26,162 nt of DNA, taken from positions 1-26,162 of the forward strand of contig CAKOXR010000007.1 in the NCBI GenBank assembly GCA_934130215.1, written 5' to 3'. Under the pieces are notes generated by a model that was not told where the DNA came from, did no database searches, and saw nothing but the letters and a program-made list of their open reading frames with translations. The stretch is from an uncultured Bacilli bacterium (GTDB lineage Bacteria > Bacillota_I > Bacilli_A > RF39 > UBA660). This document shows, one piece after another, positions 1 to 5,965 of the stretch (its first letter is position 1; every line of letters starts with the position of its first letter). Position numbers and translations under genes: made by a program.

Positions 1-100
1 GCAATAACTATTTTAACGGATTTATCGCTTTTTGTATATACAAATGGTGTCACATCAATTGTAACACTACAATATTTTTTTAAATTTTTATCTTTTTAGG

Positions 101-129
101 TTGACTATATTTATAAAAAATAATATAAT
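101..129 (+). promoter_or_regulatory. rpsD promoter
   Basis: TTGACT (101-106), a 17-bp spacer and a perfect TATAAT (124-129) form a near-consensus sigma-A type promoter. Initiation would fall near 136, leaving a leader of about 150 nt before rpsD, unusually long for this compact window. Confidence 0.8.
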
Positions 130-135
130 CATAAG

Positions 136-287
136 TGCAAACGGACAGCAAAATTTGAATTTTGTAATGTGTTTATTCCTTTTTGGGTTATTAGTAACAA
201 CTGCTGACCATGTGAAAGTATTAAAATAAACACCCTATAATTTGACAAATTGCCTTTGTTTGTAAAATATTACAAGGAGGAAAGAAT
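136..287 (+). promoter_or_regulatory. structured rpsD 5' leader, possible S4 autoregulatory element
   Basis: The leader can fold extensively. GTGTTTATT (169-177) pairs exactly with AATAAACAC (225-233), closing a large stem. CAGCA (146-150) can pair with TGCTG (202-206). A local hairpin forms from CAAAAT/ATTTTG (149-164), and ACAAA/TTTGT (245-259) sits just before the AAGGAGG ribosome binding site (274-280). In Bacillus subtilis S4 represses rpsD by binding its mRNA leader; a similar role here is inferred from position and foldability, not from a matched covariance model. Confidence 0.5.
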
Positions 288-890
288 ATGGCAAGATATA
301 CTGGTTCAGTTTATCGTAAATCAAGACATTTAGGTTTTTCAACTCTTGAAAATGGTAAAGAATTAGCAAGAAGACCTTATGCACCTGGTGCTCATGGTCA
401 AGATCGTGCTAAAAAATTATCTAACTATGGTGTTCAATTAAAAGAAAAACAAAAATTAAGATTCACTTATGGTTTAACTGAAAAACAATTTGAAAAAACA
501 TTTGTTGAAGCTGGTAAAATGAAAGGTGTTCATGGTGAAAACTTCTTTAAATTACTTGAAAGTCGTTTAGATAATATGGTTTATCGTATTGGTTTTGCAA
601 CTACTAGAAGAGCTGCTCGTCAATTAGTTAATCATGGACATGTTACCGTAAATGGTAAAAAAGTTGATATCCCATCATATAGATGTGTTCCTGGTGATGT
701 CATTGCTATCAAAGAACAATCATTAACTCATCCTGCTGTTAAAGCTGCTTTAGAAGCAAAATTAAATAGAGTTGAGTTTGTTACTTTTGATGAAAATAAG
801 ATGGCTGGTACATATGTTAGATATCCAGAGAGATCTGAATTAAATATGGATATTAATGAATCATTAATTGTTGAATATTACAACAGATAG
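288..890 (+). CDS. rpsD: 30S ribosomal protein S4
   Basis: This is the primary 16S rRNA-binding protein that nucleates assembly of the small-subunit body. The 200-residue product has exactly the usual length and starts MARYTGSVYRKSRHLGF. It keeps the hallmark segments KRPYAPGAHG-like (28-37), RLDNMVYRIGFATTRRAARQLVNHGH (about 92-117, the S4 RNA-binding domain) and a C-terminal PERSELNMDINESLIVEYY. The N-terminal zinc-binding cysteines of some S4 proteins are absent, so it is the zinc-independent form. A strong AAGGAGG lies 7 nt before the ATG. It has its own promoter and leader upstream and a hairpin terminator directly after the stop. Its GC content is visibly higher than that of the following genes, as expected for a highly expressed ribosomal gene. 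Confidence 0.98.
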   Translation: MARYTGSVYRKSRHLGFSTLENGKELARRPYAPGAHGQDRAKKLSNYGVQLKEKQKLRFTYGLTEKQFEKTFVEAGKMKGVHGENFFKLLESRLDNMVYRIGFATTRRAARQLVNHGHVTVNGKKVDIPSYRCVPGDVIAIKEQSLTHPAVKAALEAKLNRVEFVTFDENKMAGTYVRYPERSELNMDINESLIVEYYNR

Positions 891-891
891 G

Positions 892-916
892 AAGTACTTA
901 GGTACTTTCTTTTTTT
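892..916 (+). terminator. rho-independent terminator after rpsD
   Basis: A short hairpin AAGTAC (892-897), loop TTAG, GTACTT (902-907), is followed by a T-rich tract to 916. The stem is only 6 bp. The next gene starts 16 nt later with no room for its own promoter, so partial read-through is likely to feed it. Confidence 0.7.
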
Positions 917-931
917 AGGAAAGGAAAATTT

Positions 932-1330
932 ATGAAAAATAAAAATATTGTTAGTTTTATGAATGTATATAAGTGTGTTTTAAATTGTTTTTTGCTTGAT
1001 GATGATAAATATACTATAAATGTTTTATATAATAACAATAGTTTTAATATAAATATTTATAATGAAACAAAAAAAATCAATGCTTTTTATAAAAGTATGA
1101 TTTTAAGTTTAGAAGATAGTAAATTTTTAAAAAATTGTATTAGATATGATTTTATAAATAATTATGATATTTATTTACCTTATATATATAATTATTATGA
1201 AGAAAAATTTCATATAATTAAAAATCATAAATTTATTTTAAGTATAAATGTATTAGATAATGAATTAGATGATTTATATAAAATACAAAATAAAGCTTTA
1301 AAGAAAATGGTAAAAAGATCTATTTATTAG
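932..1330 (+). CDS. hypothetical protein, unrecognised
   Basis: This is a 132-residue soluble protein that I do not recognise. It is dominated by Asn, Ile, Tyr and Lys, with no signal peptide or convincing membrane segment. The N-terminal half is beta-like (about 25-50) and the C-terminus is basic (KNKALKKMVKRS). A purine-rich AGGAAAGG (917-924) precedes the ATG at suitable distance. It follows the rpsD terminator by 15 bp, so expression probably depends on read-through. Its 3' end overlaps the convergent gene at 1320-1547 by 11 bp. Coding is supported by the long open frame, ribosome binding site and codon usage matching the neighbours; the function is unknown. Confidence 0.65.
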   Translation: MKNKNIVSFMNVYKCVLNCFLLDDDKYTINVLYNNNSFNINIYNETKKINAFYKSMILSLEDSKFLKNCIRYDFINNYDIYLPYIYNYYEEKFHIIKNHKFILSINVLDNELDDLYKIQNKALKKMVKRSIY

Positions 1331-1547
1331 TATTATTATAATAATCAAATTCTGATAATTCATTTAAAACCCATTCTAATTCTTCTGTATAATTATTTTC
1401 TAAAACATCTTCTATTTCATATATTAATAATTTAATATTATTATATTTTTTATAGTCTATTTCATTTAAATTTAATATTTCTATTTCTGCTTGTGATAGG
1501 TATAAATTACCTATTTTTTTATGAAAATATTTATTATAATCTTCCAA
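1320..1547 (-). CDS. small hypothetical protein with TTG start
   Basis: A 75-residue acidic, helical protein of unknown function, beginning (M)EDYNKYFHKKIG and ending in SEFDYYNNTNK. The frame has no ATG. It is open further upstream to another TTG at 1592, but the TTG at 1547 is preceded at proper spacing by GGTGA, the ribosome-binding motif used by many genes here, and a candidate promoter lies between the two. I therefore chose 1547. It is convergent with, and overlaps by 11 bp, the gene ending at 1330. The C-terminal half (LLIYEIEDVLENN, EELEWVLNELSEF) looks like a compact helical pair. Confidence 0.6.
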   Translation of the reverse strand: MEDYNKYFHKKIGNLYLSQAEIEILNLNEIDYKKYNNIKLLIYEIEDVLENNYTEELEWVLNELSEFDYYNNTNK

Positions 1548-1563
1548 AGTAATCACCGAAAAT

Positions 1564-1592
1564 ATTTTATAATAAAATTTAGTAAAAAACAA
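1564..1592 (-). promoter_or_regulatory. candidate promoter for the 75-residue gene
   Basis: On the minus strand TTGTTT (1592-1587), a 17-bp spacer and TAAAAT (1569-1564). Initiation would be near 1557, right at the GGTGA motif. The DNA is so AT-rich that chance matches are common. Confidence 0.35.
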
Positions 1593-1657
1593 TAATAAAA
1601 TATTTTATTAAAACAAATTTATTTTTTTTATTCATATACTTTTATTGAGATGATTAT

Positions 1658-1912
1658 ATGTCATTACCAAATATTCCACCAAAACTTTTTACTTTATCAG
1701 CAGTTGGTTTAGGATATTTACTAATTGATGATTTAAATAGTAATGAACAAAATGCTTTAGGTAATTGGTTAATGTTAACAGCACAAGTACTATGCACAAA
1801 TGCTTATTATAAACAGGTTCAAAGTGACAGAATGAATCAAAATATTAGTGTTGATACTTTAGAAAAAATGATTAATGCTTTAAAGAAAGAAATTAATGAA
1901 TTAAAAAAATGA
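1658..1912 (+). CDS. small hypothetical protein with hydrophobic core and C-terminal coiled coil
   Basis: An 84-residue protein starting MSLPNIPPKLFTLSAVGLGYLLIDD-like. Residues about 10-24 form one hydrophobic stretch, and residues 32-50 (around NALGNWLMLTAQVLCTN) form a second, more amphipathic one. Residues 62-84 (SVDTLEKMINALKKEINELKK) form a regular heptad coiled coil. It may be a small membrane-associated or self-assembling protein; I do not recognise a named family. The ribosome binding site is weak (GAGATGA). Its TGA stop lies inside a bidirectional terminator shared with the convergent ynbB-like gene. Confidence 0.7.
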   Translation: MSLPNIPPKLFTLSAVGLGYLLIDDLNSNEQNALGNWLMLTAQVLCTNAYYKQVQSDRMNQNISVDTLEKMINALKKEINELKK

Positions 1913-1926
1913 GTTTTACTCATTTT
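1906..1926 (+). terminator. bidirectional terminator between convergent genes
   Basis: A perfect 9-bp stem AAAATGAGT (1906-1914) / ACTCATTTT (1918-1926) with a TTT loop. T-runs on each strand follow the stem. It includes the stop codons of both flanking convergent genes (stops at 1910-1912 plus and 1922-1920 minus). Confidence 0.75.
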
Positions 1927-3125
1927 AAATTATTAACCGCATTTATAACCGCTATTTTACCATATTCATAAGTTAGAGATCCTTGTTGATATGCTATAAA
2001 TGGATATCTAATTGGACCATCACATGAAAGTTCAAGACTTGATCCTTGTGTAAATGTTCCTGCTGCCATTATTACTTTATCTGAATATCCTGGCATTTCC
2101 CATGGCTCTACTGTTGCGGATGAATCAATTGGTGAATTATATTGTATTTGTTTACAATATTCAATTAAATCTTTTGAATTACCAAATATTATATTTTGAA
2201 CAATATCTGCTCTTTTTTCATTATATTTTGGTTCAACTTGATACCCTTTTAATTCAAGTAATCTTGATGTAAAAATTGCTGTTTTTAAAGCTGCCGCTAC
2301 TGATGAAGGTGCAAGAAAAAGACCTTCTAAAATCATTTTATTAACACCTAATGTTGGACCTACTTCTTTACCACATCCTGGTACTGTTAATCTTTGAGCA
2401 ACTAAATCTATAAGTTCTTTTTTTCCTACAACATATCCTCCATTTGGTGCAAGTCCTCCTCCTAGATTTTTAATTAGAGAACCTACTACTATATCGGCCC
2501 CAACTTCAATTGGTTCTTTTTCATCTACTAATTCACAATAACAATTATCAATCATTATTATTATATTTTTATCAATATTTTTTATAAATTCAATAACTTT
2601 TTTTAATTTATCAATTGTTATAGATTTTCTAGTTGAATATCCTTTTGATCTTTGTATTTCAATTACTTTAACTTTGTTATTTTTTAAATAATTCTCAATT
2701 TTTTTATAATCAAAATCATTATCTATTAGATCAATTTCGTCATAATTTATTAAAAATGATTTCAATGATGAATTATTTTCTTTTATCCCTATTACTTCAT
2801 GTAATGTATCATATGGTGTTCCTGTTATTGATAATAATGTATCATTTGGTCTTAAAAGCCCAAAAAGTGTTATAGTTAAAGCATGAGTTCCTGATATAAT
2901 TTGAGTTCTTACAAGTGCTGATTCTGCTTTAAAAATACTAGCATATACATTTTCAATTACTTCTCTACCATCATCATTATATCCATATCCATCTGTTGAA
3001 TTAAAGTGATGATAATCAACTTTGTTTTGAATAAATGCTGATAATACTTTTTGACTATTTTTATAACATATTTTATCTATTTGTTCTAGATATGGTTTTA
3101 TATCTTTTTCTGTTTGTTCAATCAT
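1920..3125 (-). CDS. ynbB: YnbB-like PLP-dependent enzyme (methionine gamma-lyase family)
   Basis: A 401-residue aspartate-aminotransferase-fold PLP enzyme of the family often annotated as methionine gamma-lyase family or aluminium resistance protein (YnbB in Bacillus). The Schiff-base lysine is K219 in GSLIKNLGGGLAPNGGY. D193 in MIDNCYCE is placed to contact the pyridine nitrogen. ISGTHALT (78-85) is the phosphate/substrate loop. The C-terminus has the family-typical PGYSDKVIMAAGTFTQGSSLELSCDGP segment. Length is normal for the family. The ATG overlaps the TGA of the upstream dehydrogenase (ATGA, 3122-3125), so translation is coupled. The true substrate in this family is not settled; sulfur amino-acid cleavage is the usual guess. 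The gene ends in a bidirectional terminator. Confidence 0.85.
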   Translation of the reverse strand: MIEQTEKDIKPYLEQIDKICYKNSQKVLSAFIQNKVDYHHFNSTDGYGYNDDGREVIENVYASIFKAESALVRTQIISGTHALTITLFGLLRPNDTLLSITGTPYDTLHEVIGIKENNSSLKSFLINYDEIDLIDNDFDYKKIENYLKNNKVKVIEIQRSKGYSTRKSITIDKLKKVIEFIKNIDKNIIIMIDNCYCELVDEKEPIEVGADIVVGSLIKNLGGGLAPNGGYVVGKKELIDLVAQRLTVPGCGKEVGPTLGVNKMILEGLFLAPSSVAAALKTAIFTSRLLELKGYQVEPKYNEKRADIVQNIIFGNSKDLIEYCKQIQYNSPIDSSATVEPWEMPGYSDKVIMAAGTFTQGSSLELSCDGPIRYPFIAYQQGSLTYEYGKIAVINAVNNLK

Positions 3126-3829
3126 TTTTTTCCTCCATCAATTCTTATTGTTTCTCCATTTATGTAGTCATTTTTGCACAAAAACAATATTCCATCCACT
3201 ATTTCTTCTGGTTTTCCAAATCTATTTAATAAAATTTTATTTTTTTCACTTTCTATAAAATTTTCATTCATTTCTAAAGTATCACTAGTTTCAATCCAAC
3301 CAGGTGCAACTGCATTTACTTTAATATATGGTGCATAATATAGTGCTAGATTTTTGGTTAAGTTTATTAATCCTGCTTTTGATGCATCATAATCAATTGA
3401 TTCTGGGTAAAATGTGTCAATTCCGTTTGTAGATGCTATATTGATTATTTTACCATTTTTATTTTCTAACATATACTTACCCAGTTTTTTAGATAAAAGA
3501 AATGGACCAACTAAATTAATATTTAAAATTTTTAAAAAAGTTTCTTTTGTTTTTTCTTCTAATGGTTCATCTTGATAATAAGCAGCATTATTGATTAAAA
3601 TGTCAATACTTTTATATTTATCAATAACTTTATCAATTAAATTGTTAATATCATCTTCATTTTCTAAATTACATTTAATCATATCTATATTATATTTATT
3701 TTTTAATTCCAAAGCTTTATTTTCATTATAATTATAAGTTCCAATAACATTATAATTATTTTTTTTTAATATTTCTACTATCTTCACACCTAAACATCCA
3801 GTAGAACCAGTAACTAATACATTTTTCAT
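3122..3829 (-). CDS. short-chain dehydrogenase/reductase (SDR family)
   Basis: A 235-residue classical SDR oxidoreductase with a Rossmann fold using NAD(P)H. The TGSTGCLG cofactor loop is at residues 7-14, NNAA at 80-83 and NINL at about 103-106. The catalytic Ser133 (IASTNG), Tyr147 and Lys151 (YDASK) are all present, as is the PG motif in NAVAPGWIET. It resembles FabG-type reductases but its substrate cannot be told from sequence. The frame opens at GTG 3841 and ATG 3838; I chose ATG 3829 because AGGTGA (3844-3839) is then at normal spacing and the protein begins MKNVLVTG like its relatives. Its stop overlaps the start of the YnbB-like gene, which suggests a shared pathway. Confidence 0.88.
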   Translation of the reverse strand: MKNVLVTGSTGCLGVKIVEILKKNNYNVIGTYNYNENKALELKNKYNIDMIKCNLENEDDINNLIDKVIDKYKSIDILINNAAYYQDEPLEEKTKETFLKILNINLVGPFLLSKKLGKYMLENKNGKIINIASTNGIDTFYPESIDYDASKAGLINLTKNLALYYAPYIKVNAVAPGWIETSDTLEMNENFIESEKNKILLNRFGKPEEIVDGILFLCKNDYINGETIRIDGGKK

Positions 3830-3848
3830 ACTTTGCATCACCTAGATT

Positions 3849-3877
3849 ATTATAATATTTTTTTTATTTTTTGTAAA
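3849..3877 (-). promoter_or_regulatory. candidate promoter of the SDR-ynbB operon
   Basis: On the minus strand TTTACA (3877-3872), 17 bp, TATAAT (3854-3849). Initiation near 3842 would leave almost no leader before the AGGTGA ribosome binding site. Confidence 0.5.
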
Positions 3878-3885
3878 ATAGAATA

Positions 3886-3915
3886 AGAAAAAAATTGTTA
3901 TATTTAATAACAATT
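3886..3915 (-). terminator. terminator of the repeat-protein gene
   Basis: A perfect 9-bp stem AATTGTTAT (3893-3901) / ATAACAATT (3907-3915) with loop ATTTA. On the minus strand it is followed by a run of seven U. It begins at the stop codon of the repeat-protein gene and isolates it from the dehydrogenase operon. Confidence 0.75.
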
Positions 3916-4543
3916 ATCTTAATTTTGGGTGATGTGTAAATTCATCTTGATTAAATTTATTATGCAAATCAGAAATTTTTATTTCTGTTTCTTGTTCTGG
4001 TTTTTTTGTTTCTTGTCCTAATTTCATTTTTGATGGTTCATCATCAAAATTTCCATAATATGGTTCAAAAGGAGCATGTGGGACAAGTTTTTCTTTTGGT
4101 TCAAAAGGAGCATGTGGGACAAGTTTTTCTTTTGGTTCAAAAGGAGCATGTGGGACAAGTTTTTCATTTTTTGCAAATTGTTCTGTTTTTTTTGTTTCTT
4201 GTCCTAATTTCATTTTTGATGGTTCATCATCAAAATCTCCATAATATGGTTCAAAAGGAGCATGTGGGACAAGTTTTTCTTTTTTTGCAAATTGTTCTAT
4301 TTTTTCTTGTTCTTCTGCATATTTTCTTTGCTTTTCGCTATCATTTAGTTTCTTTTGTGCGGATTTTTTTGTTATTAAATATAAATCAGCACTTCTTGAA
4401 CTTAATTCAGCAAAATAGTCTTCTTTAATATTGTAGTTTTTATCTTCTTTCTTCATCATGCGGGCATATTCTATTCTGTCATGGATAAATTCCTTTGTTA
4501 TAGCAAGTGCGATTTCATGAGCAATTTGTTCATTTTGATTCAT
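3914..4543 (-). CDS. repeat-containing hypothetical protein with VPHAPFEP motifs
   Basis: A 209-residue, highly charged protein I do not recognise. Residues 1-75 are predicted helical, with regular Glu/Lys patterning (IALAITKEFIHDRIEYARMM, then a KKSAQKKLNDSEKQRKYAEEQ coiled-coil-like stretch). From about residue 86 it becomes a disordered repeat region: EKLVPHAPFEP occurs four times, and a longer unit containing YYG(D/N)FDDEPSKMKLGQETKK occurs twice. The C-terminal tail is polar (ISDLHNKFNQDEFTHHPKLR). There is no signal peptide or membrane segment. AGGAGG precedes the ATG, with a consensus-like promoter upstream and a terminator downstream, so it is a monocistronic, actively maintained gene. 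The short proline-rich repeats look like linear binding motifs; that is inference only. Confidence 0.75.
   Translation of the reverse strand: MNQNEQIAHEIALAITKEFIHDRIEYARMMKKEDKNYNIKEDYFAELSSRSADLYLITKKSAQKKLNDSEKQRKYAEEQEKIEQFAKKEKLVPHAPFEPYYGDFDDEPSKMKLGQETKKTEQFAKNEKLVPHAPFEPKEKLVPHAPFEPKEKLVPHAPFEPYYGNFDDEPSKMKLGQETKKPEQETEIKISDLHNKFNQDEFTHHPKLR
3992..4283 (-). repeat. nested direct repeats inside the repeat-protein gene
   Basis: A 36-bp unit occurs at 4062-4097, 4098-4133, 4134-4169 (the first three in tandem) and 4248-4283. The first and last copies belong to a longer, nearly identical direct repeat of about 106 bp (3992-4097 and 4178-4283, offset 186 bp). Unit length is a multiple of three, so copy-number change would keep the reading frame. 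Confidence 0.85.
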
Positions 4544-4568
4544 TTTTTATTCCTCCTACTTTAAGTTT

Positions 4569-4597
4569 ATTTTATCACATTGTAAGTGAATTGTAAA
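4569..4597 (-). promoter_or_regulatory. promoter of the repeat-protein gene
   Basis: On the minus strand TTTACA (4597-4592), 17-bp spacer, TAAAAT (4574-4569). Initiation would fall near 4562, just before AGGAGG and the ATG at 4543. Confidence 0.6.
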
Positions 4598-4632
4598 TAG
4601 CTTCATTTTATCTATCAATATTCTTACTTTTT

Positions 4633-4863
4633 TTATTTAGTTTTTTCAGATATATGCAGTGCTAAATCAATACCTTCTAAATCTTTTGTTTTTTTCTTTT
4701 CTTTTATAATTGTAACTTTATTTTTATTTTTAAAATAATTTATAATAGAATATATAATAACAAATATAATTATAAAAGGTAATAATTTTATCATAAATAT
4801 AATGGTAAGTATTATTAAAAATGTAATTATAATTATTTTTATTATTTTTTTTATTTTTTCCAT
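4633..4863 (-). CDS. small membrane protein, unrecognised
   Basis: A 76-residue protein starting MEKIKKIIKII. Residues about 8-43 are almost entirely hydrophobic (Ile-rich), enough for two short transmembrane helices separated by IKLLP. They are followed by a basic cytosolic tail (KNKNK...KEKKKTKDLEG). The frame opens at GTG 4872, but AGGGTGA is correctly spaced only for ATG 4863, which I chose. It starts 29 bp after the kinase-like gene on the same strand and is probably cotranscribed with it, perhaps as its membrane partner. No known family is recognised. Confidence 0.65.
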   Translation of the reverse strand: MEKIKKIIKIIIITFLIILTIIFMIKLLPFIIIFVIIYSIINYFKNKNKVTIIKEKKKTKDLEGIDLALHISEKTK

Positions 4864-4892
4864 TTGTTTCACCCTAATTATTGTATCATATA

Positions 4893-5621
4893 TTATTTTT
4901 TAAAGATACCCTCTTTATCAATTCTTTTTATCATTTTTTTAGCGGTACTTTTATCTATTACTTTATATTTATTTGATAAAACAATATTACAATAAGATCT
5001 TTTTCTATAAATATATTCTAAATCTTTAAACATTAAATCTAATAAATACTCTAAACCAATAAATAAAGATTCATAACTATAATGTTCATATAATAAATTA
5101 TAATCGTGAGAATAAGTTATAGCTTCACCATCAATATCTATTATTTTAATATCTTTACCATTATATAATATATTTGAAAAAAGTAAATCAAAATGATAAA
5201 TTCCTTTTCTAATTAAACTTGAATTACATTCAATTAAATATTTAAAAATTTCAATTAATTCTTTATCATTACTATAATTATAGTTTTCTAAATTATTATA
5301 ATTTTTATACCATTTTAATATAACACCTATATAAGTATTATCTAAATAAATAAGATCTTGAGCAAAATCAGTGAACTCTAATCTTTTACCAATTTTCATA
5401 AATTTTTTTTGATTAAATTCACTTTCTTTTAATAAAGCATTTTTATAATATAAATCTCTTAAACTAGATATATATGTTTCATAATCATTAAAACAATCTA
5501 TTTCATTTGGAATCTTAATTAATGTATTTTCGTTATTTATAAAAACAGTACCTCTTGTTCCTTTTTTTAAAAATTGTTTTGATTTTAATAAATTATATAA
5601 CTCAACTCTATTATAATTCAT
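4893..5621 (-). CDS. divergent protein-kinase-fold protein
   Basis: A 242-residue protein with the ordered motifs of the protein kinase/aminoglycoside phosphotransferase fold. A glycine loop GTRGTVF (21-27) comes first, then candidate ATP lysine K36 in TLIKIP. A hinge region lies around ILKWYKNYNNL (101-111). The catalytic loop HFDLLFSN (H143, D145, N150) matches the HxD...N pattern, and IIDIDGE (D162, D164) stands in place of DFG. Catalytic residues appear complete, so it may be active. It is smaller than Ser/Thr kinases and lacks APE and other C-lobe motifs, so the substrate (protein, small molecule or drug) is unknown. Ribosome binding site AAGGGGAT and a consensus promoter precede the ATG. 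A small membrane protein gene follows. Confidence 0.7.
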   Translation of the reverse strand: MNYNRVELYNLLKSKQFLKKGTRGTVFINNENTLIKIPNEIDCFNDYETYISSLRDLYYKNALLKESEFNQKKFMKIGKRLEFTDFAQDLIYLDNTYIGVILKWYKNYNNLENYNYSNDKELIEIFKYLIECNSSLIRKGIYHFDLLFSNILYNGKDIKIIDIDGEAITYSHDYNLLYEHYSYESLFIGLEYLLDLMFKDLEYIYRKRSYCNIVLSNKYKVIDKSTAKKMIKRIDKEGIFKK

Positions 5622-5640
5622 AATATCCCCTTCCTGGTAT

Positions 5641-5668
5641 ATTATAATTAATATATAATATTTGTCAA
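5641..5668 (-). promoter_or_regulatory. promoter of the kinase-like gene
   Basis: A perfect TTGACA (5668-5663), 16-bp spacer and TATAAT (5646-5641) on the minus strand. Initiation near 5634 leaves a leader of about 13 nt. Confidence 0.75.
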
Positions 5669-5670
5669 AC

Positions 5671-5694
5671 TAAAAGAAGGATTTAACCTTCCTT
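5671..5694 (-). terminator. terminator of the addBA-holin-like operon
   Basis: On the minus strand AAGGAAGG (5694-5687), loop TTAAAT, then CCTTCTTT (5680-5673) with one G-U pair. The TAA of the holin-like gene lies in the loop. It ends the transcript just upstream of the kinase gene promoter. Confidence 0.65.
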
Positions 5695-5928
5695 TAACTT
5701 ATTTAAATTATGTATAATATCATATGTACCACCAGCAAAGATTCCTGATGTTGAAATTGCTAATGAGATATCTTTTGTAATTAAATAATAAATAACAGAT
5801 ACAATAATACCTACAAATAAATTTTGAATTGGAATTAATTCATTTTTTATAAAACTACATTTTTTTGAAAATTTTCCTAGTATAAATGATACAACTATTG
5901 TTACAATTGCAAATATATTTTCTAACAT
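5683..5928 (-). CDS. phage holin-like small membrane protein
   Basis: An 81-residue membrane protein. There is a helix at about residues 3-18, a short basic loop (KFSKKCSF), and ELIPIQNLFVGIIVSVIYYLITKD with a second helix. A third hydrophobic stretch SLAISTSGIFAGGTYDIIHN precedes a short charged tail. The combination LIPIQN...GI(I/L)V...ITKD...GIFAGGTYD strongly recalls small holins encoded by phages of gut Firmicutes, which make membrane pores during lysis. No endolysin or other phage gene is adjacent; the gene sits 37 bp after addA and shares its terminator. It may be a domesticated phage gene. Ribosome binding site GAAGGTGAT is correctly spaced from the ATG. Confidence 0.6.
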   Translation of the reverse strand: MLENIFAIVTIVVSFILGKFSKKCSFIKNELIPIQNLFVGIIVSVIYYLITKDISLAISTSGIFAGGTYDIIHNLNKLKEG

Positions 5929-5965
5929 TTTATCACCTTCTATAATACTATATGAAGATATAAAA

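Noticed and set aside
1..99. Possible edge gene: the plus strand is open from base 1 to a TAG at 97-99, and the minus strand is open from about 96 leftward off the window with a GTG at 53-51.
   Set aside because: Both frames are too short to judge, no ribosome binding site precedes the minus-strand GTG, and neither translation is recognisable.
242..270. Second rpsD promoter starting at TTGACA 242-247.
   Set aside because: No acceptable -10 at 16-18 bp spacing, and initiation would remove the ribosome binding site.
3992..4283. CRISPR-like array because of regularly repeated 36-bp units.
   Set aside because: The units abut without spacers, are in frame and lie within a coding gene; no cas genes are present.
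4006..4428. 140-residue plus-strand open frame opposite the repeat-protein gene.
   Set aside because: It mirrors the repeats of the minus-strand gene, is Phe/Leu/Val-rich as antisense frames are here, and has no ribosome binding site.
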